Shown: positions 45,440 to 55,120, counted from the first letter of the stretch. The stretch: 64,000 bases of DNA from Chitinophagaceae bacterium PMP191F (GCA_001302245.1 LGYU01000009.1:62001-126000); one strand, 5' to 3'. Notes: generated from the letters alone by a model not told the origin. Numbers and translations are program-made.

Positions 45440-47020
45440 ATGAAAGGATATAACCTGGTAGGATTTGAAGAAAGCAGGCAGGGCACAGCAACATTGAAAG
45501 CTTTCAGTACTGTAACGAAAACCACACTGGCAGAAGAGTTTGTCATAGCCACTAAGGAAGAAATAAACAGGGCAATAGACAAAGCGGGCAAAGCGTTTGA
45601 AAAATACAGTCGTACCTCTGCAGTAGAAAGAGCGTTGTTCCTGGAAACAATTGCGGACGAGATCATGGCGGTTGGTGATGAACTGATAGAACGTGCAAAA
45701 CTGGAATCCGGTTTGCCCGAAGCAAGGTTGCAAGGCGAACGGGGCAGAACAACAGGTCAGTTGCGTTTGTTTGCGGCGGTGCTGCGTGAAGGATCATGGG
45801 TGGAAGCTGTTATTGACACTGCCATGCCCGAACGCACGCCTTTGCCAAGGGCTGATATCCGTAAAATGCTGGTGCCGGTAGGTCCGGTGCTGGTGTTTGG
45901 TGCCAGCAATTTTCCGTTTGCTTTTTCTACAGCAGGCGGTGATACCGCCTCTGCACTGGCAGCAGGCAATCCCGTAATTGTAAAAGCACACGAAGCGCAC
46001 CTGGGTACCAATGAACTGATGGCTACTGCTATCAGTCGTGCAGCTCAAAAATGCAATATGCCGGATGGTGTATTCTCCTTTGTCATCAGTAATGATGTAG
46101 AGACCATACAGCAAATGGTAAAACACGAAACCATCAAAGCAATCGGGTTTACCGGTTCACGGAAAGCAGGAAATGCTATTTTTAGAACAGCCGCTGTTGA
46201 CCGCAAAAAACCTATACCCGTATATGCCGAAATGAGCAGCATTAACCCGGTGCTGGTATTACCCGGTAAACTGAACAATAATGTTGCGGCCATTGCTGCA
46301 CAACTGGTAAGCTCTGTTACGTTGGGTGCAGGGCAGTTCTGTACCAATCCCGGGCTGATCTTTGTATTGCAAAACGCTGATGCTGCACAACTGGTAAATG
46401 CCATAGCTGAACTGCTGCTGAAAACAGTACCTGCCACCATGCTAAATAAAGAGGTATGTAGTAATTATTACAATAGCCTGTATACATTGCAGCGCCAGCA
46501 GGGAGTACAGGTAATTGCTGCAGTAGATAATGCAGGCGCTGATTATAAAGGAGCGGCAGCCTTGTTGCAGGTTGGTGCGGCAGACTTTATTGTTAATGAA
46601 GCGCTGCAGGAAGAAGTTTTCGGACCATCAACACTGGTGGTGGTTTGTAAAGATCAGGCCGAATTGCAACAGGCAATAGCATCATTACATGGGCAGTTAA
46701 CAGGAACGGTCATAGGCACTCATGAAGATATCAGTACATTTCAACCTGTAATAAGTGCTTTGTCAGATAAAGTAGGACGTTTATTGTACAATGGCGTACC
46801 TACAGGAGTAGAAGTTTGTCATGCAATGGTGCACGGAGGGCCATATCCTGCTACTACAAATGCAAACAGTACATCGGTAGGAGCGGATGCCATTAAGCGT
46901 TTTGCACGACCGCTTTGTTTACAGGATTGTCCGCAGGAGTTTTTACCGGATGCGTTGAAAGATGAAAATCCGTTGAAGATTATACGGAAGGTGAACGGGG
47001 AATACCAATGTGTTAATTAG
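45440..47020 (+). CDS. 2,5-dioxovalerate (alpha-ketoglutarate semialdehyde) dehydrogenase
   Basis: This 526-residue NADP-type aldehyde dehydrogenase has the catalytic Glu in VYAEMSSINPVLVL near residue 264 and Cys in GAGQFCTNPGLIF near 300. The FGASNFPFAFSTAGGDTASA cofactor and substrate block near residue 153 is typical of the 2,5-dioxovalerate dehydrogenase group, which makes 2-oxoglutarate. I start at the ATG at 45440; a GTG at 45383 would add 19 residues. It comes 60 bases after the DapA-like gene and completes the pathway to the TCA cycle. Confidence 0.87.
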   Translation: MKGYNLVGFEESRQGTATLKAFSTVTKTTLAEEFVIATKEEINRAIDKAGKAFEKYSRTSAVERALFLETIADEIMAVGDELIERAKLESGLPEARLQGERGRTTGQLRLFAAVLREGSWVEAVIDTAMPERTPLPRADIRKMLVPVGPVLVFGASNFPFAFSTAGGDTASALAAGNPVIVKAHEAHLGTNELMATAISRAAQKCNMPDGVFSFVISNDVETIQQMVKHETIKAIGFTGSRKAGNAIFRTAAVDRKKPIPVYAEMSSINPVLVLPGKLNNNVAAIAAQLVSSVTLGAGQFCTNPGLIFVLQNADAAQLVNAIAELLLKTVPATMLNKEVCSNYYNSLYTLQRQQGVQVIAAVDNAGADYKGAAALLQVGAADFIVNEALQEEVFGPSTLVVVCKDQAELQQAIASLHGQLTGTVIGTHEDISTFQPVISALSDKVGRLLYNGVPTGVEVCHAMVHGGPYPATTNANSTSVGADAIKRFARPLCLQDCPQEFLPDALKDENPLKIIRKVNGEYQCVN

Positions 47021-47021
47021 T

Positions 47022-47092
47022 TAATTTGAAAATGAGGTTGGTTGATTGTTTGATGGCTGTATTGTTTGAGGGTTATAAAGAGTTCATGCAAA
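47022..47092 (+). repeat. Intergenic mosaic repeat inside the hydroxyproline cluster
   Basis: TTAATTTGAAAATGAGG, TTGATTGTTTGATGGC and ATTGTTTGAGGG follow the stop codon directly; the order matches 48249 and 21690. It interrupts the otherwise tight gene cluster. Confidence 0.6.
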
Positions 47093-47242
47093 GTTGCTAA
47101 GCCGCAATCTGTATTTTGCTAAAAGCTGAAACCTTGTATTAACTCAAGGCCGTTAATAACAATCAGGCGATCCTGCCGGAATAACCGGTCAGGCGGGCAT
47201 TCCGCGTTGAGCATTTAGCAACTTAAAATATATAACTCAAAA

Positions 47243-48244
47243 GTGGCTTCAAAAACATTTTTCTGTGTAGACGCACACACCTGTGGCAACCCGGTAAGGG
47301 TAGTGGCGGGAGGCGGTCCTTTTCTGAAAGGCAATAACATGATGGAAAAACGATTGCACTTTCTGCAGGAGTTTGACTGGATCAGGAAGGGACTGATGTT
47401 TGAACCCCGTGGTCATGATATGATGAGTGGCAGCATTCTGTATCCGCCACATGATCCGCAGAATGATGTAGGAGTGTTGTTCATTGAAACAAGCGGCTGT
47501 TTGCCCATGTGTGGTCATGGCACCATCGGAACTGTGACCATTGCTATTGAAGAAGGATTGATCACACCTAAAGTACCTGGCAAATTACGATTGGAAACAC
47601 CGGCCGGACTGGTACTGGTGGAATACAAACAGGAAGGAAGCAAAGTGAAGTCCGTAAAACTCACCAATGTAAAATCATTCCTGGCTGCTGAGCAGCTTAC
47701 CGTTGAATGTCCTGATCTTGGCACTATAAAAGTAGACGTGGCATACGGCGGAAACTTTTATGCTATTGTAGATCCGCAGGAAAAATTTCCGGGGCTGGAA
47801 CATTTTAAAGCAGATCAACTGATCTCCTGGAGCCGCGTATGCAGACAACGTTTGAATGAACAATACAGTTTTGTACACCCGGAGAATGAACATATCAAAG
47901 GGTTAAGTCACCTGTTGTGGACAGGTGCTACTATTTCTCCCGCAGCATCAGCCAGGAATGCCGTGTTCTACGGAGATAAAGCGATTGATCGTTCTCCCTG
48001 TGGTACAGGTACCTCTGCACGTATGGCACAGTGGTATGCCAAAGGAAAACTGAAAAAAGGAGATGAATTTATACATGAAAGTATTATCGGTTCACAATTC
48101 ACCGGCCGTATTGAGGAAGAGACAATGATAGCCGGCAAACCAGCCATTGTACCCAGTATTGAAGGATGGGCCATGGTGTACGGTTATAATACCATTAAGA
48201 TAGATGATGCCGATCCGTATGCTCATGGGTTTCAGGTGATTTGA
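47243..48244 (+). CDS. 4-hydroxyproline 2-epimerase (proline racemase family)
   Basis: This 333-residue protein is a proline racemase-family epimerase. Both catalytic cysteines are present, C90 in MCGHGTIG and C253 in SPCGTGTSA, which separates it from the dehydratase branch in which one is Thr. It should convert trans-4-hydroxy-L-proline to cis-4-hydroxy-D-proline. The start is GTG at 47243, followed by ASKTFFCVDAHTCGNPVR, which fits the family start. It is central to the hydroxyproline set. Confidence 0.9.
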   Translation: MASKTFFCVDAHTCGNPVRVVAGGGPFLKGNNMMEKRLHFLQEFDWIRKGLMFEPRGHDMMSGSILYPPHDPQNDVGVLFIETSGCLPMCGHGTIGTVTIAIEEGLITPKVPGKLRLETPAGLVLVEYKQEGSKVKSVKLTNVKSFLAAEQLTVECPDLGTIKVDVAYGGNFYAIVDPQEKFPGLEHFKADQLISWSRVCRQRLNEQYSFVHPENEHIKGLSHLLWTGATISPAASARNAVFYGDKAIDRSPCGTGTSARMAQWYAKGKLKKGDEFIHESIIGSQFTGRIEEETMIAGKPAIVPSIEGWAMVYGYNTIKIDDADPYAHGFQVI

Positions 48245-48248
48245 GAAT

Positions 48249-48511
48249 AATTTGAAAATTTGAGAATGTGAAAATTTGAAAATGAGGTAATTACCGGATG
48301 GCTTGATGGTTCGATTGTTTTGGCAGGAAGTCTGAAGCCGGAGGGTGGAAATCTGAAAAGGCACAAGGTTCAAGTTTGAAGAAGCAGCGAGTTTTGGCTA
48401 CGAGCACTCACGACTGGCAACTCACCATTCACAAAAAAACGAAGCATTCTATCCGCCAATAACCTCCGAACTTCAGCACTTGAAACTTGTAACCTGAAAC
48501 TTGTAACTGGG
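48249..48511 (+). repeat. Intergenic mosaic repeat (full-length copy)
   Basis: AATTTGAAAATTTGAGAATG, AATTTGAAAATGAGGTAATT, GGATGGCTTGATGGTTCG, GGAAGTCTGAAGC, AAGGCACAAGGTTCAAG, CAACTCACCATTCACAA and then ACTTGAAACTTGTAACCTGA follow in order. This is the most complete example of the family in the window. Confidence 0.65.
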
Positions 48512-48517
48512 AAAAAC

Positions 48518-50875
48518 ATGCTCCGCTATACCATACTTATTATAACCTGCTTTATTACTTCGGCTGTTCAGGCCCAGACCTACGCTCCTGAAAAGAATAA
48601 CCGGCATTTTAAAGTGCAGCCGGTAGCAGGTATCCATGCGTATGCATTTGATCTGCGCGATGTAAAACTGGAAGGAGAAAGTCCGTTCAGAAATGCAATG
48701 GAAAAAGATGCGGCTTACCTGCTGGAAATAAAGCCAGACAGATTATTGTATCGTTTCTATAAAAATGCAAAACTACCGGTAAAGGATTCTGTATATGGCG
48801 GATGGGAAAGCGAAGGGTTATCGGGTCATACGCTGGGACATTATTTGTCTGCCTGTGCTATGATGTCTGTTTCAACCGGTGATAAAAGATTTAAAGAAAA
48901 AGTAGATTATATAGTGCAGGAGCTGGCGCGTTGCCAGCAGGCAAGAAAAACGGGTTATATAGGAGCCATTCCCAATGAAGATACCTTGTTTGCACGTGTG
49001 GCCAGAGGAGATATTAAATCTGGTGGATTTGATCTGAATGGCGGATGGTCGCCCTGGTATACCGTACACAAAGTAATGGCAGGACTGGTAGATGCATACC
49101 TGTATTGTGATAACCAACAGGCGTTACAACTGGTAACAGGTATGGCCGACTGGACTGCCAATACCATTAACCCGCTTACACAGGAGCAACTGAATAAAAT
49201 GCTTACCTGTGAATACGGTGGCATGAATGATGTACTGGCAAATATTTATGCCATCACCGGCAATAAAAAGTACCTGGACCTGTCGTACAAATTCTTCGAC
49301 AATTTTGTGATGGAGCCTTTATCGAAACGGGTTGATCCCATGCCGGGCAAACATTCCAATACGCAGGTGCCCAAAGCCATTGGCAGTGCACGGCAATATG
49401 AACTGACCGGGAACGAACGGGATAAAACCATTGCTGATTTTTTCTGGAATACCATGGTTCATCATCACACGTATGTAAATGGTGGTAACAGCAATTATGA
49501 ATACTGTGGCCCGGAAGATAAACTGAATGACCGGCTAAGTGATAATACAGCAGAAACCTGCAACTCGCACAATATGCTGAAACTGACCAGGCACCTGTTT
49601 GCATGGCAGCCTTCAGCAACATTGATGGATTATTATGAGCGTACTTTATACAATCATATCCTGGCATCCCAGAATCCTGAAGATGGTATGATGTGTTATT
49701 TTGTACCGCTGCGGATGGGGGCCAAAAAGCAATTCAGTGATAAGTTCAATACTTTCACCTGCTGTGTAGGAACCGGCATGGAAAACCACGCCAAGTATGC
49801 TGAAAGCATTTATTTTGAAGGAAAGGATGGCAGCCTGTATCTGAACCTGTTCGTTCCTTCACGTCTCAACTGGCGGTCAAAAGCTGTTACAGTGACACAA
49901 ACAACAGACTTTCCTGCAAATGACCGTACCGTTCTGACGGTTCAGACATCTAAAGCAAAAACCTTTGCTGTGCATATCCGCAAACCCTGGTGGGCAACCA
50001 GCGGAGTAAAGGTATCAGTAAACGGACATGCAGTGAATGCTGAAAAAAATACTGATGGATATTTAACGGTAAACCGGTTATGGAAAAATAACGATACCAT
50101 TGAGATCATATTCCCGATGTCGGTATATTCTGAAAGCATGCCGGATAATAATGGCAGAATAGCATTGTTGTATGGTCCTGTTGTACTGGCCGGACAATTG
50201 GGCACGGCAATGCCCGATCCTATATATGGTGCCCCCGTTCTGTTGACAGACAACCGCAACGTGGCAGATTGGGTACAGCCTGTTGCTGCACCACTGACCT
50301 TTCAGTTAAAGGGCGTGGGCAAACCCAACGATGTATTACTGGCCCCTTTTTATAAAACCTACAACCAGTATTATAGTGTGTATTGGGATTATTTTTCCAA
50401 TGCAGAATGGCTGGCGAGACAGGAAGCATACGAAGCAGAAAAGAAAAAGCAAAGAGAACTGGATAACAGGACCATTGATATCATGCGACTGGGCGAAATG
50501 CAGCCTGAACGTGATCACAACCTGAAAACCAGCGAAGAAAGCTATGCAGAGATCGCATTGGGACGTGGTGGCCGTGAAGTGCGCAAGGGTGGTTTCTTTT
50601 CTTTTGAAATGAAAGTATTGCCGGATGTGGATTGTGTGTTGCAGTGTTCGTACCTGGGAGATGATAAAGGCAGGATATTCGATATACTGGTAGATGGGGT
50701 AAAGATTGCCACGCAGGAATTAAAAGGCGGCACTACCGGCAGGTTTTATGATGTGGAGTACCCGATACCTGCAGAGCTGCTGAAAGGCAAAACAACGATA
50801 GAAGTAAAGATCCAGGCACATCCCGGCCGCACAGCCGGAAGGGTGTTCAGTCCCAGGATGTTGAAAAAAGCCTGA
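48518..50875 (+). CDS. GH127 beta-L-arabinofuranosidase, exported
   Basis: This 785-residue protein has a signal peptide (YTILIITCFITSAVQA before QTY) and a GH127 (DUF1680) catalytic domain. The expected zinc and nucleophile residues are visible: E346 and C348 in AETCNSHNML, and the C415-C416 pair in FTCCVGTG, equivalent to Glu338, Cys340, Cys417 and Cys418 in bifidobacterial HypBA1. It has a C-terminal beta domain. It should release L-arabinose from beta-L-arabinofuranosides on hydroxyproline-rich proteins. The gene lies between the hydroxyproline epimerase and dehydrogenase genes on the same strand. Confidence 0.9.
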   Translation: MLRYTILIITCFITSAVQAQTYAPEKNNRHFKVQPVAGIHAYAFDLRDVKLEGESPFRNAMEKDAAYLLEIKPDRLLYRFYKNAKLPVKDSVYGGWESEGLSGHTLGHYLSACAMMSVSTGDKRFKEKVDYIVQELARCQQARKTGYIGAIPNEDTLFARVARGDIKSGGFDLNGGWSPWYTVHKVMAGLVDAYLYCDNQQALQLVTGMADWTANTINPLTQEQLNKMLTCEYGGMNDVLANIYAITGNKKYLDLSYKFFDNFVMEPLSKRVDPMPGKHSNTQVPKAIGSARQYELTGNERDKTIADFFWNTMVHHHTYVNGGNSNYEYCGPEDKLNDRLSDNTAETCNSHNMLKLTRHLFAWQPSATLMDYYERTLYNHILASQNPEDGMMCYFVPLRMGAKKQFSDKFNTFTCCVGTGMENHAKYAESIYFEGKDGSLYLNLFVPSRLNWRSKAVTVTQTTDFPANDRTVLTVQTSKAKTFAVHIRKPWWATSGVKVSVNGHAVNAEKNTDGYLTVNRLWKNNDTIEIIFPMSVYSESMPDNNGRIALLYGPVVLAGQLGTAMPDPIYGAPVLLTDNRNVADWVQPVAAPLTFQLKGVGKPNDVLLAPFYKTYNQYYSVYWDYFSNAEWLARQEAYEAEKKKQRELDNRTIDIMRLGEMQPERDHNLKTSEESYAEIALGRGGREVRKGGFFSFEMKVLPDVDCVLQCSYLGDDKGRIFDILVDGVKIATQELKGGTTGRFYDVEYPIPAELLKGKTTIEVKIQAHPGRTAGRVFSPRMLKKA

Positions 50876-50963
50876 TCACTTAACCCCGGGATCAGTACAG
50901 AACACCGGCCAGAGAATGTATCTTTAATTGCATCCGTAACATCAAAAAAACAGTTATACGCAA

Positions 50964-52214
50964 GTGAAAAATGTTGTTGTAATAGGTGGTGGTATTATAG
51001 GGCTTAGCACGGCATATTACCTGAGTCAGTCGGGCAACCGGGTAACTGTACTGGAAAAAGATGATTTCCTGGACAACTGCTCTTATGGCAATGCAGGATA
51101 TGTTTGTCCCAGTCACTTTATACCGCTGGCTGCTCCCGGTATGGTAAGCAAAGGATTGAAATGGATGTTCAATTCGCGTAGTCCCTTTTATGTACAACCT
51201 TCACTGAATGGTGCGTTGATAGACTGGGGACTGAAGTTTGTAAAAAGTGCCACAAAGAAAAATGTAGCAAATGCAGCAGTGCCTTTGCGGGATATTGCTA
51301 TGCTGAGCCAGCATGAATACGCTGGTTGGTCGGCCATGCCGGGTTTTGATTTTGCATACCAGCACAAAGGGTTGCTGGAAGTATTTCAGACTGCTGCCTC
51401 AGAAGAGCATGCACATCATACTGTAGCAAAAGGTAAAGAGCTGGGATTGGATGTGGAACTACTGGGATATGACGCTATGCAGCAACTGGAGCCACAGGCT
51501 AAGATCAATGCACGGGGTGCTATATTCTTTAAGTGTGATGCTCACCTGTATCCCAATAAACTGATGCGTGCACTGATTGCATACCTGCAGCAATGCGGTG
51601 TACAGCTATTGAAAGGGCAGGAGGTAGTTGAGTTTGAAAAAAACAATGGAAAGATCAATAAGGTGATTACGGCTATGAGTGCATACAATGCTGATGAAGT
51701 GGTGATCGCTACCGGATCATGGAGCCGTGAAATTGCAAAACTGGCCGATACCAGGATACCGCTGATGCCCGGCCGTGGCTATTCTGTAACATTGGAAGAT
51801 GCTCCTTATTACCTGAATTACCCCATGATACTGGTGGAAGGCAGAGTGGCTATTACGCCGATGGATGGTAACAAAATACGTTTTGGTGGTACAATGGAGG
51901 TTGTTCCTACCACTACACCACCGCGCTACCACCGGGTAGAAGGCATTCTGAAAGCAGTAAAAGACTTTATTCCTTCATTTGATATGCCAGTGCCTCCACA
52001 GGATAAAATATGGTATGGCTACCGCCCATGTTCTGCTGACGGATTACCTTATATAGGACGTATCAGTAAATACAACAACGTGGTGGTAGCTACCGGGCAT
52101 TCAATGCTGGGGCTGAGCCTGGGAGCCGGTACCGGCAAACTGGTAAGTGAACTGGTGAATGAACAACGCACCAGCATTGATCTGAAACCATTTGCTGTAG
52201 AGCGGTTCAGTTGA
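50964..52214 (+). CDS. FAD-dependent D-hydroxyproline dehydrogenase (DAO family)
   Basis: This 416-residue protein has the FAD-binding motif VVIGGGIIGLSTAYYL at residues 4-19 and the DAO-family C-terminal motif YRPCSADGLPYIGR followed by VVVATGHSMLGLSLGAG. It should oxidise cis-4-hydroxy-D-proline to 1-pyrroline-4-hydroxy-2-carboxylate, the substrate of the DapA-like enzyme. It starts with GTG at 50964; no ATG is close. Neighbours set the role, since the sequence alone only says D-amino acid dehydrogenase. Confidence 0.85.
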   Translation: MKNVVVIGGGIIGLSTAYYLSQSGNRVTVLEKDDFLDNCSYGNAGYVCPSHFIPLAAPGMVSKGLKWMFNSRSPFYVQPSLNGALIDWGLKFVKSATKKNVANAAVPLRDIAMLSQHEYAGWSAMPGFDFAYQHKGLLEVFQTAASEEHAHHTVAKGKELGLDVELLGYDAMQQLEPQAKINARGAIFFKCDAHLYPNKLMRALIAYLQQCGVQLLKGQEVVEFEKNNGKINKVITAMSAYNADEVVIATGSWSREIAKLADTRIPLMPGRGYSVTLEDAPYYLNYPMILVEGRVAITPMDGNKIRFGGTMEVVPTTTPPRYHRVEGILKAVKDFIPSFDMPVPPQDKIWYGYRPCSADGLPYIGRISKYNNVVVATGHSMLGLSLGAGTGKLVSELVNEQRTSIDLKPFAVERFS

Positions 52215-52232
52215 TAGTGAGCTGCATTGTAT

Positions 52233-53333
52233 TTATTCCTGCTCCACACCTGTTATGAACCGGTTCATCGTCATCCAGTATTTGTCTTTGTATATCTTGT
52301 ACGAAGCTGAAAGCTGGTTGTTGTAACGGAGAATATGATCAGCAGTAACTCTTGACACATGTCTGAATTCATTACAGGCAAAGTAGATAGTGCGGGTACT
52401 GTTGTATGTTTCCCTGCCAAGGTTTAAATGTCCTGCTGCATCAGTAAGCTCTGTCTGCAATTCATCTTCAAACTGGTTCATCACTTCAGAAGTGTCCCTG
52501 TCGGGCATACCATTGTTAACAGGCTTGTACGTTATGGTAATGGTCATGATCCAGGGGTGCGATGCTTTGGCATCCCATTGCAGTAATTCCTGGTTCAGGA
52601 TGGCTACCATGGGCAAACCATTCTGATCGGTAGCTTCCAATGCTATATAATTATCGTTTTCAGTATTACGGCGGATACCTTTGTATTTTTCAATAAATTC
52701 TTTTTCACGCCACAGTAAAAAATCTTTAAGCTTAGAAACAGGTATCGGCGTTTGATCTGCTGGTACTCTGCCGGATACCTTTACTGAATCGATCAGCGTC
52801 ACTGCATTCAGTTCACCCAGTGCATTGTCCAGGAAGATCAGTACACCATTAGAGATCAGTTCTTCATTGTCTTTGTTAAGATCAGTATGTACGAGGGTGA
52901 TATCAATTTCGTCCGGGTAATCCTCCAGTTCGGTACTGTAAAACGTAATAGTGGTTTTATCGAATGTATATCCTTCCATCCGGATACAGGTATCATCAAG
53001 TCCCGTGGCAGGCTTTAATGCGGTAAATCTCCATCCATTCATTGCCGGAGCGGCTGCTACCAGGTCTTCCGTAAATACAATACTTTTAATATCACCTTCC
53101 GGTGTAAGGATCAGTTCGGCTGTATGTTCATTGTACATGCCGGTAAGTGCATAGAACTGTGTATTCAGTGCCTGGAGTTGGGGCATCAGTTTATCCAGGA
53201 AATCAGTCTCGATATTTTTCCTGCCTTTAACTATTTTGAAAAACAAATGCTGTTGTGTGGCAAACCATTTCCAGAAGCTTGCTGCATCTGTTACTGTTTC
53301 TTTTTTGCCCAATAGCTTTTTCAGAAAATTCAT
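52233..53333 (-). CDS. DUF695-containing protein
   Basis: This 366-residue protein has a unique N-terminal part (residues about 1-250) and a C-terminal DUF695-like domain: PWIMTITITYKPVNNGMPDR near 258 and RTIYFACNEFRHVSR near 315, ending KYWMTMNRFITG. No signal or membrane segment is present. The function of DUF695 is not established; some copies lie near toxin-immunity loci. It converges on the hydroxyproline operon, 18 bases apart. Confidence 0.65.
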   Translation of the reverse strand: MNFLKKLLGKKETVTDAASFWKWFATQQHLFFKIVKGRKNIETDFLDKLMPQLQALNTQFYALTGMYNEHTAELILTPEGDIKSIVFTEDLVAAAPAMNGWRFTALKPATGLDDTCIRMEGYTFDKTTITFYSTELEDYPDEIDITLVHTDLNKDNEELISNGVLIFLDNALGELNAVTLIDSVKVSGRVPADQTPIPVSKLKDFLLWREKEFIEKYKGIRRNTENDNYIALEATDQNGLPMVAILNQELLQWDAKASHPWIMTITITYKPVNNGMPDRDTSEVMNQFEDELQTELTDAAGHLNLGRETYNSTRTIYFACNEFRHVSRVTADHILRYNNQLSASYKIYKDKYWMTMNRFITGVEQE

Positions 53334-53368
53334 AGCCTGTCTTTATGGAAATACATGTTGTGAAAAGA

Positions 53369-55045
53369 TCAATGGGCAGCAGCGGTTTGTTGTGCAGCCA
53401 GGCTATCCAGCAACAGGTACCTGTTGCTGTGCTGATCTGGTTTGGCTTGCGTTTGTACATTGATGTGCATTACAACAGGTGTATTACCCGAAACTGCAGT
53501 CCATGATGGTAAACCTTTGCCATTGGGATTGCCTGTTTTAATAAAGTTGACAAAATAAGCCTGTGTAATACCAGACACTTTATAATCATCTTGTGTCCAT
53601 GCAAAAACTTTGTTGGTAGAAAGGTTGCCCATGGCATATTCAATTTCAGCAGAATGAACTGCGCCTTTGGCTGCAGGAGCTTTATTGGTACCCGTACCCT
53701 TCTGTACACCACCTGCAAGACCCGGTGTGGCGTTGCCCATTTCAGGTGTCATTTGCGGCCGTGCTCTTTCAAACAGGTAACGGTATACCGGTTTGCCGCC
53801 GGTCTTACTGTGTTCATTGATCCATTTCCAGGTGCTGAAGGCAATAAAACGATCGCCAGCCAGTTCAGTAGCAACCTGTTCCACTTCTTCATCAGTATCT
53901 GGATGATATACTTTCAATATTGCGTCGGCATGTTTGCCATATTGTCGTGTAACAGCTTTGTTAAAATTATCAATCGTGGGTTTTTCGCTGCCTGTCAATG
54001 CGCGAAAATTCATTTCCTCGTTGTTCCATCCGGCCAGTAAGGGCACATGCGCCTGTTCACCTGATGCATAAATTTCAAAAGGATCTTTAGGAAAGAAGTA
54101 GCCGTCAATAGTACTGTTGAAACGGAACACACCAAATTTTGAAGCGGCCTGTAATAAAGAATCTGCAGGTATAGCGCGCAATGCAGCAAGCGAAGCTGCA
54201 CCGGTTGTTCTGGCAAACTGAATGCCTGTTTGTTCACCGGTACCCAGCGGCGCAGCAGGTAATGCGCCCAGTATAGAACCACTTTCGCCAATGGCTCCTG
54301 CAATCAGGTTTCTGGACAATGGTGAAGCCATCAGCGCACTGACGGAAATAGAACCGGCTGATTCACCGGCAATGGTGACCCTTTTGGGATCGCCGCCAAA
54401 AGCAGCAATATTCTGTTGTATCCATTGCAGTGCAGCGGCCTGGTCCAGCAAACCGTAATTACCGGAAGCATGATGGGGTGATTCCTGTGTTAGTTCAGGG
54501 TGAGCCATAAAGCCGAATATGCCAAGACGGTAGTTGACGGTAACAGCCACCATACCTTTTGTTGCCATGTTCTCGCCGTCATAACGTGGTTCAGAACCAT
54601 CACCGGCAACAAATCCGCCACCATAGAAGTATACCAGCACAGGAAGTGGTTTCCTGGCTTTGGTAGCTGGTGTCCATACATTCAGGTATAAACAATCTTC
54701 ACTATTATTAGCTGAACGGAAATTCATATCGCCAAAAACAGCGGTCTGCATAGCTCTTGGTCCAAAGTGATCGGCTTTGCGGATGCCTTGCCAGTTCTGT
54801 GCAGGCTGTGGTTCGCGCCAACGGTAATTGCCGGTGGGAGGGGCTGCATAAGGAATGCCTTTAAATGAGCTGATACCGCTTTTCTCCAGCACGCCCTGTA
54901 AAATACCATTGGAAATATATACTTCCGGTATACCATGTGTTTCGTTCTGGGCTTCTACCGGCGAAAATAACTGGATAGCAAGCAGGCAGAAGATACAGGA
55001 GGATATATACACGTTGAATCGTAATATGGAGCTAATCTTTTTCAT
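53369..55045 (-). CDS. Exported carboxylesterase type B
   Basis: This 558-residue protein has a signal peptide (FNVYISSCIFCLLAIQLF) and a carboxylesterase type B domain: PVLVYFYGGGFVAGD near residue 117 (oxyanion hole), TIAGESAGSISVSAL near 225 with the nucleophile Ser, a Glu-containing STIDGYFFPKDPFE segment near 310, and the catalytic His probably in TGTNKAPAAKGAVHSAEIEY. It should act on ester-linked substituents of plant polymers or other esters in the periplasm. I start at 55045; the ATG at 55054 adds three residues. Confidence 0.88.
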   Translation of the reverse strand: MKKISSILRFNVYISSCIFCLLAIQLFSPVEAQNETHGIPEVYISNGILQGVLEKSGISSFKGIPYAAPPTGNYRWREPQPAQNWQGIRKADHFGPRAMQTAVFGDMNFRSANNSEDCLYLNVWTPATKARKPLPVLVYFYGGGFVAGDGSEPRYDGENMATKGMVAVTVNYRLGIFGFMAHPELTQESPHHASGNYGLLDQAAALQWIQQNIAAFGGDPKRVTIAGESAGSISVSALMASPLSRNLIAGAIGESGSILGALPAAPLGTGEQTGIQFARTTGAASLAALRAIPADSLLQAASKFGVFRFNSTIDGYFFPKDPFEIYASGEQAHVPLLAGWNNEEMNFRALTGSEKPTIDNFNKAVTRQYGKHADAILKVYHPDTDEEVEQVATELAGDRFIAFSTWKWINEHSKTGGKPVYRYLFERARPQMTPEMGNATPGLAGGVQKGTGTNKAPAAKGAVHSAEIEYAMGNLSTNKVFAWTQDDYKVSGITQAYFVNFIKTGNPNGKGLPSWTAVSGNTPVVMHINVQTQAKPDQHSNRYLLLDSLAAQQTAAAH

Positions 55046-55120
55046 TGCAGGCAATTTGAAAACCTACAAGGTACAGTATAAAAGAGCAAGCGCCAAAGTA
55101 AGGGGAAGCAGGGTGGAGGT

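Noticed and set aside
44723-45733. 336-codon reverse frame across two hydroxyproline genes
   Set aside because: It crosses the boundary of two well-supported genes on the other strand and has shadow-like composition.
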